Assembly (NCBI RefSeq): GCF_901827185.1
Contig: NZ_LR594672.1
Location: 496,001-560,000 of the forward strand
Source of the DNA: Variovorax sp. PBL-E5
GTDB lineage: Bacteria > Pseudomonadota > Gammaproteobacteria > Burkholderiales > Burkholderiaceae_C
DNA: 64,000 nucleotides
Reading direction: 5' to 3'
Both the position numbers and the translations under genes were made by a program. Shown in pieces: positions 33,624-40,720 of the stretch. Numbering within the stretch: position 1 is the stretch's first letter; each line of letters opens with the position of its first letter. The notes under the pieces are model-generated. The model searched no databases, had not been told where the DNA came from, and worked only from the letters and a program-made list of their open reading frames with translations.

Positions 33624-34022
33624 ATGTCTCCCATTGCCACCATCACCGCTGCTGACGACGGCGGCGCGCACCTCCAACGTTCCATTTCCGACCTGCTCAA
33701 GATTGTTCGCGACCAGCTCAAGCTCGAGGTCCTCTTTGTCGCCGAGTCCGTGGGCGGCAACCGCGTGCTCCGCCAGGTCTGCGCCGTCGTTCACGGCGTT
33801 GGTGTGCACATTAGAGTTCCTGTCCAACTCCCAGACGGGCGGCTGTACGGCACGCTTTGCGGCTTCAACGTCGCCCCGTCGGCCCATCTCGACGAGAGGC
33901 ACGTGAGACGACTGGAAATGGCGGCGGCAGCCGCCGCGCGGCTCCTGGCCCGGGCCGAGGGAAGCGACCTGTACGCGCTCGACGAACACGACGTCGTGAC
34001 GATGCCCGGCGTACTCCTCTAA
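33624..34022 (+). CDS. GAF-like domain protein
   Basis: A 132-residue protein that looks like a single GAF domain: a helical entry (LQRSISDLLKIVRDQLKLEV), VLFVAESVGG, VRVPVQLPDGRLYGTLCGFNV, and a closing helix LEMAAAAAARLL. GAF domains bind small molecules or cyclic nucleotides. The TLCGF segment matches the common GTLC motif. No effector domain is attached. There is no normal ribosome site; initiation may be coupled to the overlapping seven-codon frame. Confidence 0.7.
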   Translation: MSPIATITAADDGGAHLQRSISDLLKIVRDQLKLEVLFVAESVGGNRVLRQVCAVVHGVGVHIRVPVQLPDGRLYGTLCGFNVAPSAHLDERHVRRLEMAAAAAARLLARAEGSDLYALDEHDVVTMPGVLL

Positions 34023-34143
34023 GGGATTGAGGCGCGCTTCAGGGCTCTCCGGATAATGTTTTCCGTAAGTCCGGGCTAAACGGGCTTTCTACACGATGGA
34101 CACAGGAAACCCCTGTTCATTTCATCCATCAGCAGGAAGCCCC

Positions 34144-35313
34144 ATGCCCAATCCCCAGAACGACAGCCTCCACCTTTTCGCTCACCAGGTGAGCGCTCAA
34201 CTCTTCGCGCGCTGCCGCGTGAACGTGTCAATCGCCGATGTTCTGGACATGGTGGAGAGCGCCGTCTACGCCAGCGAGGGCAGCGGCCGCCCCGCGCAGC
34301 CCCAGCAAGCCCCGAACCCCGCGCAAGCTCCGGCCCACCTGGCGACAACCAGCGCTGCGGAGACGCTGGTGCGCAACGCCCTGCAAGGCGGCCAGACCTA
34401 CATCCTTGAGCAGTCCGAGGGCACCGCCCGTCTCGCGCTGCTGGACCCAACCATCCGTAGCGGAATACGCCAGCTCAACATCTCTGCCCCCGGTGACGTC
34501 GCAAAGGCGCTGCGTGACCTGCTTGGCGTCGAGCTGGAGCAGGACAACCAGGTTTCGCGCGTGGTGGCCCTCTCCGACGGCACCGAGGTCTTCCTCACCG
34601 TTCGTCGCTTCGACGCGTCCCAGCAGGACCGTGACGCTGACGGCTACGAAATCTCGGCGCTGCCGGCAAAGAAGCCCGCACTGTCCATCTACGACCTCGG
34701 CATTACCCAGGTCGACCGGTGGATGGACGCCGCCGAGCAGTCGGACGGGCTGTGCCTGGTTCACGGTACCGGCATCCGCACGACCCTGCGCGCCACCGCA
34801 GACGAACTCGCCGAGCAAGGACGAGAGGTCATCTGGGTCGACAAGGCCGACGACGGTGCAGCGCTCGCCCGCATGGACGCCGACGTCTACGTGTTCTCTC
34901 GTCCGTTGCGGGATGCCAAGCATCTGCAGATGGTGGTCGAGCTCGCCGAGCAAGGCTACATCGTGCTCGCGTCGCTTCGCGCAGGCAGCGCCAAAGAAAT
35001 CGTCAACCAGTTCTACCGCGCCGGCGTGCCGGCGGAGCGCCTTGGCGACATTCTCAATGCGACGCTGCTACAGGTGCTGGTTGACCAAGCCGCGGAAGAC
35101 GACGGCTCGCCGTTTTCCCGCGAGGACCTCGCCCCCACGGTGCTGTCGGAGTTCATCGGCTACGACGATGCCCGTGACCTCGAGGCTCTGATGAGCGGAG
35201 ACCTGCATGTGCGCTTTATCGCCATCGACGCAGCCGAGAAGCTGCGCGCGGACGAAATCACCGAGGAAGCCGCGCGCTCTGTTGCCGGCGACCTCCTCGA
35301 CGTCTACCTTTGA
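34144..35313 (+). CDS. GspE/PilB-like secretion ATPase with degenerate P-loop
   Basis: A 389-residue protein. The middle follows secretion-ATPase order: LALLDPTIRSGIRQLN, SIYDLGITQVDRW, GLCLVHGTGIRTTLRA where GPTGSGKTT is expected, VYVFSRPLRDAKH in place of GEIRD, and GYIVLASLRAGSAKEIVNQF for the TGH-LxTLHTN segment. The C-terminus also matches (ADEITEEAARSVAG). The Walker A Lys is gone (HGTGIRTT, residues 207-214), so ATP hydrolysis is unlikely. The first 80 residues are a Pro/Ala linker. The start has AGGAAG. Its partner may be elsewhere. Confidence 0.7.
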   Translation: MPNPQNDSLHLFAHQVSAQLFARCRVNVSIADVLDMVESAVYASEGSGRPAQPQQAPNPAQAPAHLATTSAAETLVRNALQGGQTYILEQSEGTARLALLDPTIRSGIRQLNISAPGDVAKALRDLLGVELEQDNQVSRVVALSDGTEVFLTVRRFDASQQDRDADGYEISALPAKKPALSIYDLGITQVDRWMDAAEQSDGLCLVHGTGIRTTLRATADELAEQGREVIWVDKADDGAALARMDADVYVFSRPLRDAKHLQMVVELAEQGYIVLASLRAGSAKEIVNQFYRAGVPAERLGDILNATLLQVLVDQAAEDDGSPFSREDLAPTVLSEFIGYDDARDLEALMSGDLHVRFIAIDAAEKLRADEITEEAARSVAGDLLDVYL

Positions 35314-35319
35314 GCCCAG

Positions 35320-35345
35320 AAAGAGGGCCGACAGCCCTCTTTGAC
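35320..35345 (+). terminator. intrinsic terminator
   Basis: Nine-base AAAGAGGGC/GCCCTCTTT arms with a CGACA loop right after the ATPase-like gene. Confidence 0.8.
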
Positions 35346-35350
35346 CCTCG

Positions 35351-35389
35351 TGGCCTATACCTCACAAGTAAACTCTGAGGTATAGGCCA
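35351..35389 (+). promoter_or_regulatory. 14-bp perfect inverted repeat over promoter and start codon
   Basis: TGGCCTATACCTCA (35351-35364) and TGAGGTATAGGCCA (35376-35389) are exact reverse complements, 11 bases apart. The left arm contains a CTATAC -10-like element. The right arm contains the GAGG ribosome site and ends on the A of ATG. It is either a repressor operator or an RNA hairpin that hides the start. Confidence 0.8.
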
Positions 35390-35919
35390 TGACTACTTCT
35401 GCTTTCAACCATCTACGCTTCGATGCCCCTGTTCCCGAGGAGGCAGTCGTCGCGGCCAGGGCCTTCGCCATCAAGGCACACGGCGACCAGGTGTACGGCG
35501 ACAAGTCTTACGTGGAAGGCCACCTGGACCGCGTTGAGGCCCTGGTGCGCTTCTACAAGCTGCCCAACTTCTTTCGCGTCGGCGCATACCTGCACGACAC
35601 ACTGGAAGACACCGCGGTGACCCAGGAAGAGCTTGCGCAGTCGTTCGGCGTGGACATTGGCGACATGGTCGACTGCGTCTCTGGCTTTGGGGAAACCCGA
35701 CGCGAGCGCAACGAAGACATCGTCGGGAAGCTGCAGCACAATCCGCAATACGTGCCGCTGAAGCTGCTGGACCGCTTGGCCAACGTCGAGGCGTGCGTCG
35801 AGGAAGGCAAACTCGAGTTCCTCCCGATGTATCGCAAGGAAATGCCGATGTATTACGGCCTGTTCAGCGCCGCGTATCCCGAGGCCTACGCGCGACTGTG
35901 CCGGGCACTCAACTGGTGA
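35389..35919 (+). CDS. SpoT-like HD hydrolase (small alarmone hydrolase type)
   Basis: A 176-residue HD-domain protein. H31 (KAHGDQ), H45, H69-D70 in YLHDTLEDT and D128 in LLDRLANVE match the metal and substrate residues of the (p)ppGpp hydrolase domain of SpoT and of MESH1-type enzymes. No synthetase or TGS domain is attached, so it is a stand-alone hydrolase. It may degrade alarmones or related 3'-pyrophosphates, or act as the antitoxin of a synthetase elsewhere (inference). An inverted repeat covers its start. Confidence 0.8.
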   Translation: MTTSAFNHLRFDAPVPEEAVVAARAFAIKAHGDQVYGDKSYVEGHLDRVEALVRFYKLPNFFRVGAYLHDTLEDTAVTQEELAQSFGVDIGDMVDCVSGFGETRRERNEDIVGKLQHNPQYVPLKLLDRLANVEACVEEGKLEFLPMYRKEMPMYYGLFSAAYPEAYARLCRALNW

Positions 35920-35926
35920 TTCTGCC

Positions 35927-35957
35927 CAAAAGCCCCGCTCCCGCGGGGCTTTTTCTT
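35927..35957. terminator. bidirectional intrinsic terminator
   Basis: AGCCCCGC/GCGGGGCT stem flanked by AAAA on the left and TTTTTC on the right, between convergent genes (HD hydrolase and Csu tip). Confidence 0.9.
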
Positions 35958-35961
35958 GTGC

Positions 35962-36429
35962 TCAGGGTTCGATGTAGACGGTCACGCCGTCATGGTATTG
36001 GCCGCCCGACACGTCCTGGCCAGGCGCAATGCTGGCGAAGACGGGAATGTCGCGCCCCAGGAGCAGCAGCGAAAGGACGACCGGCACCGACTGGCGCGAC
36101 GCGACCGTGCCCCACACGCGCGAGTAGCTGCTGTCGGAGTAGATGTTGTAGCTCAGCGTGTCGGCCTTGCTGGTGTGCTTCATCTTGCGAGTCGCGATGC
36201 TCCCGGATGTCTCTGATGGTCCGAAGCTGACGTTCACCAGTGCTCCCGCCAGGCACCGGACGTTGAGCGACGATGAGGTTTTCAGGGGCTGCGCGCTTGT
36301 CGCCTCGTAGCTGCCAAACTGCAGTGGGCGGGTGCTGACTGAGCAGCCCATCTCCAGCCCAAGCAGAGCGTGCGCCGGCCAAGAGACCAGGCAAAGCAGT
36401 GCCAGGCTAAGGGCTCGTACAAGGGACAT
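35962..36429 (-). CDS. Csu-type pilus tip adhesin-like (spore coat U domain) protein
   Basis: A 155-residue secreted SCPU-domain protein. ATG 36429 opens a signal peptide (MSLVRALSLALLCLVSWPAHA) inside the last 23 bases of the usher gene. The mature part has the CSVSTRPLQFGSY and LNVRCLAGALVNVSFG pattern and two Cys. Last in the operon, it takes the place of the tip subunit CsuE, though it is short for that role. Longer frames upstream are usher shadows. Confidence 0.8.
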   Translation of the reverse strand: MSLVRALSLALLCLVSWPAHALLGLEMGCSVSTRPLQFGSYEATSAQPLKTSSSLNVRCLAGALVNVSFGPSETSGSIATRKMKHTSKADTLSYNIYSDSSYSRVWGTVASRQSVPVVLSLLLLGRDIPVFASIAPGQDVSGGQYHDGVTVYIEP

Positions 36430-38641
36430 CCCCAATCTCCAGAAAAGCTGTTTTTCGTTCCGGGATGCGCACGGATACTTGGCAGGGCCGGCCGTCCACC
36501 ACAAGACCGCCTTCATAAAGGCCCGGCGGTCCTTCATCTGTGTAAAAGGTGCCGTCCTTGCTCGTGACCAGCCGGAGCGTGTCCGAAGGGCTGGCAAGCG
36601 AAACCCGATGGCTGCCCAAGGCCACGCCGTCGGCGGACACCAGCCTTCCGGAGAGGGCTTGAGCAAGGTGCACCTTGAAATCCAGCAGGACGCCAGCCTT
36701 GTCCGGCAAAGAGACGTTCCTCTGCAGGGACTCGACTGCATAGTCCAGGGGAATGTTCTGTTCGTCCAGGGTGAGGCCATGCTGGGCCCAACTCGTAAGG
36801 TATGGCACCAGGAGACGACCATCATCTCCGGTGCGACCCATGTACTGGTTGTCCATCATGACCTTGACACCAGGCAACTTCGCGTCGACCACCGCGAACG
36901 CACCGTCGATGGGCCGCGTTATGCGCAATCCGTCCCCCCGAGTCCAGGCCACCGTGCTCGCCACCGAAACCCCCGCTTGCCCGGTTCGTTCCGAGGCATC
37001 GGCAGAGAAGGAAGTGCTGAACCGCTCGTGGAGGTACTGGCCACTGGCACGCACGTCCTGTTGGTCACCGACCCGCTGGGTGGCAAGGCGGTACCCGAGA
37101 CCGCGCTGTCGCGAGCCGACGCTTGAGTAGTCGGCGCCAGAGACCACCTGCCCGCGGGAGGCCGAGACGTAGGCACCGGACGATTGGTTCAGACCCAGGT
37201 CGTAGCTCAGGGAGACGGCCACGCCTGGTGACACGTCCGGTCCGTGCCCGGTGGTCCCTCGCAGCGTGACATTCAGGGCGCCCCACCGCTTTGAAACGCT
37301 GAAAGACAGGCTTTGGCTCCCCTTGCCGTCCATCCGTTCGACCTTGGCCCCGGTGAGCGCGAACACCACGCCAGCGGCAGCCGTGGCCTGGTAGGTGGCG
37401 CTGTAGCGCGCGGCGCCCCGCACCCCTGGGTCGGTGACAGCTTCGCCGTAGAAGCCCCGCGAGTAGCGCTCGGCTTGGAATTGCACACTGCCGTGCTTGG
37501 ATTGACGGACGAAGGCGGCGACCAAGCCCTGGCCGTGCGCGACACCGCTCGCCTGTGTCAGCTGCGCGGATAAGCTGCCGAACTGGCCGAGGACCGCCGT
37601 GACCTGGCCGCCGGTGTAATGCGCTCCGCCTGCTGTCCCCTGGGCGAACCCGCCAAGCGTCAGCGCTGGACTGAGCCCGCGGGCATACCGCAGGTTGTAG
37701 CCCCACGAAGGCCCCGCACCGACGCCACCCGAGGTTTCGCCGGCCGACACCGCATAATCAGAAACGCCCTCCGCGAGCCCCTCGCTTGGCAGGTAGCGCT
37801 GGTCCGTGAAGCGGGACAGCACGTTTCCTGCGCGGTCACGCAGCACGACCTCCGTCGCATGGAGCCCTGCGCCGACGTTGAGGTCGGACATCGACAAAGG
37901 TCCGGGTTTGACCGCGACGCTGCGCACCCGGATTCCGTCCACGTAGACATCGGCCATCGCGGGCACGGCCGCCTCGGCCGTAAAGGCAAGGCCTGGCACC
38001 CGCTGGAAGTACGGCTTCATCTCGAAGGCGCGCCCGAACCAAACGCCGCGCATGGCTCGTCCGGCATAGCCGTCATTGGGTACATCGCCGATGCTCAAGC
38101 GCTGCATCTGGCTTGGGAAGTCCCGACTGAACCGCAGCAGGCTGGAGCGCCAAGTGTTGTCCTCGGAGTACAGGTTGGCCTGCATCAGCCATGCTTGATG
38201 GCGAAACGAGTTCTCCGAATAGAACAAGGGGCTTCCCGGCTTGACCGTGTCCGTCGCGACGCGAAAGTTGCCGATGAAGCTCGTCTCAGCCGGGGTGAGC
38301 CCGTACGGGCTGACGCTCGCAAGCGAAATCTCCTGGGTGCCTAGACGCGCCGTGTCAGCAGTGAGCCGAACTTCCAGGGCGCTTTCGTCGATGACCGCCT
38401 CGACGCCCTCGAGCCCGGTCAGAGGAAGCACGACTTGGCCATCTACGGTGCTTTCGGGGCCGACGGTCTTGATGCCAAGCTTGGCGAGCTCCGAGCGCGC
38501 GACGAAGTATTCCCCCTTGTCGAAGACAAAGTTGAAGTTGCCGCGCGGCGAGTCGTTCAGCACGACATCGAGCAGTGCGACCTCGGCGCGCACCCCCGCA
38601 TGGAGCAGCACGAGTGCCGCCACCGTCAGCCCCCTGCGCAC
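36407..38641 (-). CDS. csuD: outer-membrane fimbrial usher (CsuD type), GTG start
   Basis: A 744-residue usher of the FimD/PapC family, somewhat short. A signal peptide (VRRGLTVAALVLLHAGVRA) leads to the N-terminal domain (LLDVVLNDSPRG), the 24-strand barrel, a plug region and C-terminal domains with Cys near the end (GRPCQVS...DVPC). It exports and assembles chaperone-bound SCPU subunits. The start is GTG, three bases after the chaperone stop, and no later ATG fits. Confidence 0.88.
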   Translation of the reverse strand: MRRGLTVAALVLLHAGVRAEVALLDVVLNDSPRGNFNFVFDKGEYFVARSELAKLGIKTVGPESTVDGQVVLPLTGLEGVEAVIDESALEVRLTADTARLGTQEISLASVSPYGLTPAETSFIGNFRVATDTVKPGSPLFYSENSFRHQAWLMQANLYSEDNTWRSSLLRFSRDFPSQMQRLSIGDVPNDGYAGRAMRGVWFGRAFEMKPYFQRVPGLAFTAEAAVPAMADVYVDGIRVRSVAVKPGPLSMSDLNVGAGLHATEVVLRDRAGNVLSRFTDQRYLPSEGLAEGVSDYAVSAGETSGGVGAGPSWGYNLRYARGLSPALTLGGFAQGTAGGAHYTGGQVTAVLGQFGSLSAQLTQASGVAHGQGLVAAFVRQSKHGSVQFQAERYSRGFYGEAVTDPGVRGAARYSATYQATAAAGVVFALTGAKVERMDGKGSQSLSFSVSKRWGALNVTLRGTTGHGPDVSPGVAVSLSYDLGLNQSSGAYVSASRGQVVSGADYSSVGSRQRGLGYRLATQRVGDQQDVRASGQYLHERFSTSFSADASERTGQAGVSVASTVAWTRGDGLRITRPIDGAFAVVDAKLPGVKVMMDNQYMGRTGDDGRLLVPYLTSWAQHGLTLDEQNIPLDYAVESLQRNVSLPDKAGVLLDFKVHLAQALSGRLVSADGVALGSHRVSLASPSDTLRLVTSKDGTFYTDEGPPGLYEGGLVVDGRPCQVSVRIPERKTAFLEIGDVPCTSP

Positions 38642-38644
38642 ACA

Positions 38645-39382
38645 TCAGTCCGCGCAGAGCGGACCCTGTAGAGCCGTCGGCAGGTTGCCTTCCTCGGTCT
38701 CTGCCACCAGCGCCAGGCTTGCGGCACTGCAGGCTGGGCCGGCTGTCTTGAATTCGACCTTGCGGGCGGCACCCGGCAGCAGATACCAAGGATTCAGTTC
38801 GCCGAAGGACACCTGGTCCGCTGCCAGGCTCGTCAGGCGGACGTGCGCGTTGCCATTGTTGACAACCCAACCCTGGCCTTGCCCGTCCTTGAATGATTCC
38901 GGCTTGAAGCTCAGGGCCAGAGTTTCGGTCGCGGGCCTGTGCCACACTGCGACGCCAAACTTGACCGCCACCGAAAGTCGCGAAGCCCCGACGCGGCCAG
39001 CGGCAGAGGGAATTTCCTCCAGGAACAGGCGATACGCTGTCTCCGCGGTGCCTGCGGGCCGCTTGATGCGCGCCCGAACGACACGCTTCGCGCCTGGAGC
39101 GACCTCCACCTCCATCGGGAAGAACGCCACGTCGTCGGTGGGCTCGTAGCTGTCCACACCTTCGGCGCTTTGCTTCCATCGCACAGCGCTCACCTTCAGG
39201 CGCAGCGGTTCGGCGTCGTCGTTCGTCACCGACACCGAGCCGGCTGGGGCCTTGTCGGTCAGGTCCATGCGTAGCGGCGCAACGGTGAACTGGCCGGCGA
39301 ATGCACTGGAGGCAGCAATGGCCAACAGGAGGGGAGCAAGTAGTTTCTTCATGGAAAAGCGGTCCTTTGGAAGAGGCCCCAA
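38645..39382 (-). CDS. csuC: periplasmic pilus chaperone (CsuC type)
   Basis: A 245-residue PapD-like chaperone. The signal peptide (MKKLLAPLLLAIAASSAFA in the 19 residues after an earlier MGPLPKDRFS) precedes APLRMDLTDKAPAGSVSVTN and a YRLFLEEIP strand typical of the G1-F1 face. It donates a strand to SCPU subunits. ATG 39352 (MKKLL) is a better start than 39382, as the signal peptide begins there. Confidence 0.88.
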   Translation of the reverse strand: MGPLPKDRFSMKKLLAPLLLAIAASSAFAGQFTVAPLRMDLTDKAPAGSVSVTNDDAEPLRLKVSAVRWKQSAEGVDSYEPTDDVAFFPMEVEVAPGAKRVVRARIKRPAGTAETAYRLFLEEIPSAAGRVGASRLSVAVKFGVAVWHRPATETLALSFKPESFKDGQGQGWVVNNGNAHVRLTSLAADQVSFGELNPWYLLPGAARKVEFKTAGPACSAASLALVAETEEGNLPTALQGPLCAD

Positions 39383-39460
39383 AAAGCGGCCTTACTTGGA
39401 TAGGGAGCCGGCTTTATGCGCGCGACGACTGAAAGTGGCCCCGTGCCGCGAAATGACTAA

Positions 39461-39485
39461 GGGAGGCCGAGGCCTCCTTTTGGGT
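39461..39485 (-). other. hairpin between the subunit and chaperone genes
   Basis: GGAGGCC-GA-GGCCTCC (39462-39477), with a poor minus-strand T-run (CTTAGT). It may attenuate transcription so that the pilus subunit is made in excess of chaperone and usher. Confidence 0.45.
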
Positions 39486-39515
39486 GGGAATGCAGCAGCG
39501 TGCCGCGCGGGGTGT

Positions 39516-39971
39516 TTACGGGGTGACGGTCAGCTGGACTGTGTCCTGGTACTCGCCGACGGTCGCGTCGATGTAGTCCGAGCCGCGCAGCAGGGCGTTC
39601 ATCGAGAACGTCAGCGGCGTGCTGCGGCCGGTGCCGATGCCCGAGGCGTTCACGGGGCTCAGCTCGTACTTGATGTAGTCGCCGGTGGCGCTCTTCATGC
39701 GACGAGCCGTGGTGGCGGAGTCGAAGTTCGCGCCGTTGCCGACGTTCAGCGTGTAGTTGGCACCCTTCGTGCACCAGAAGCTCACGTCCGTCTTGGCGTT
39801 AACGTCGCCGCCGGCGCCCGGGTCTAGCGTGCCGAAGTTGACGTCAGGGGCCGCCAGGAACTTGCAGGTGCCCTGCACGTTCGCCAGGACTTGAACGTTG
39901 GCGTTGTCGGCCGCGAAGGCGGACGAACCGAGGAGGGTGGCGGCCAGGACGGCGAGGACTTGTTTGCGCAT
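39516..39971 (-). CDS. spore coat U domain major pilus subunit (CsuA/B type)
   Basis: A 151-residue exported subunit. The signal peptide MRKQVLAVLAATLLGSSAFA is followed by an SCPU domain: CKFLAAPDVNFGTLDPG, DVSFWCTKGANYTLNVG, and a C-terminal QLTVTP strand. It is the first gene of the Csu cluster (subunit, chaperone, usher, tip). Csu pili mediate attachment to surfaces and biofilm formation. The cluster has four genes, fewer than the six of Acinetobacter csu. Confidence 0.88.
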   Translation of the reverse strand: MRKQVLAVLAATLLGSSAFAADNANVQVLANVQGTCKFLAAPDVNFGTLDPGAGGDVNAKTDVSFWCTKGANYTLNVGNGANFDSATTARRMKSATGDYIKYELSPVNASGIGTGRSTPLTFSMNALLRGSDYIDATVGEYQDTVQLTVTP

Positions 39972-40041
39972 TGCAGTGGTGTGAAGTAGTTTAGGATGAG
40001 TTCCCGGGCGGCGGGCTCACTGAGCGGGGCCACGTCGCCGA

Positions 40042-40085
40042 CGGTATAAAAGGTGTAGGCTAAAACTTTTATACATTTATATCGT
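40042..40085 (-). promoter_or_regulatory. AT-rich promoter region of the Csu operon
   Basis: Minus strand: ATATAAATGTATAAAAG, then TTTTAGCCTACAC and CTTTTATACC about 70 bases ahead of the subunit gene. There is more than one possible -10 (TTATAC, CTACAC), and no AGGACAAC. Confidence 0.5.
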
Positions 40086-40149
40086 TATGTGCTTTTGGAT
40101 TGCATGGCGTGACCGAAGTCACAAGCCACCTATGCCCACCGCACACCAA

Positions 40150-40178
40150 GCAGAAAGCCACCTCCAGGGAGGTGGCTT
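40150..40178 (-). terminator. intrinsic terminator
   Basis: Minus strand: AAGCCACCT/GGTGGCTT stem followed by TTTCTGCTTGG, after the membrane protein gene at 40184. Confidence 0.75.
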
Positions 40179-40183
40179 AAGAA

Positions 40184-40627
40184 TTACGTTGCGAGCGAGA
40201 ACATCACAGCGCCGCGCTGCGCGAGCAGGCGCTCGAACTTGCGACTTCCCCTGCAGGCAAGGATGTGCCATACGACGCCGGCGGCGATGCACAAGCCGGC
40301 AGAGCCGAACGCGTCCGGAAGGTCGGACAGGAAACCGACTGCAATGCCGCCGGCAGCGACGAGACACCACGACCAACCGGCCACCTGGGCGGTCGCTGTC
40401 CGTACGATGGAAGTTTTGAGTGCACTACGGCCTAGCGCCGGGAAGGTGTAGCCGTGGAACATGCCGATGACGCCGGCGACTGCGACCATTTGGCTCTCGA
40501 GCGTCATGACGTCATATGGCGTCGCTTCGACGGGGGTGCCGAGCCAGTGGTAGACGGCAAGTACAACCATTGCGGCGGCAGCATGTGCCGCAAAGGAGAC
40601 GATTGCAAGGAAGAGACGAACGAGCAT
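40184..40627 (-). CDS. hypothetical integral membrane protein
   Basis: A 147-residue protein with about four membrane segments (residues 3-28, 44-64, 78-98, 106-122) and a short basic C-terminal tail. No family is recognised. It is monocistronic, with a promoter module and a terminator of its own. Confidence 0.7.
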   Translation of the reverse strand: MLVRLFLAIVSFAAHAAAAMVVLAVYHWLGTPVEATPYDVMTLESQMVAVAGVIGMFHGYTFPALGRSALKTSIVRTATAQVAGWSWCLVAAGGIAVGFLSDLPDAFGSAGLCIAAGVVWHILACRGSRKFERLLAQRGAVMFSLAT

Positions 40628-40644
40628 GATGAGTTCCTTTTGGA

Positions 40645-40663
40645 GTTGACCTTCCTCGTGTAG
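40645..40663 (-). promoter_or_regulatory. CTANAC-N5-AGGTCAAC promoter module
   Basis: Minus strand: CTACAC, five bases, AGGTCAAC, 18 bases upstream of the membrane protein gene. Confidence 0.6.
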
Positions 40664-40720
40664 CCAACTCGCCGGCGGGCTATATCGCAGAGCCCGCCGT
40701 TGCTCGGTCGACCTGCCCGA

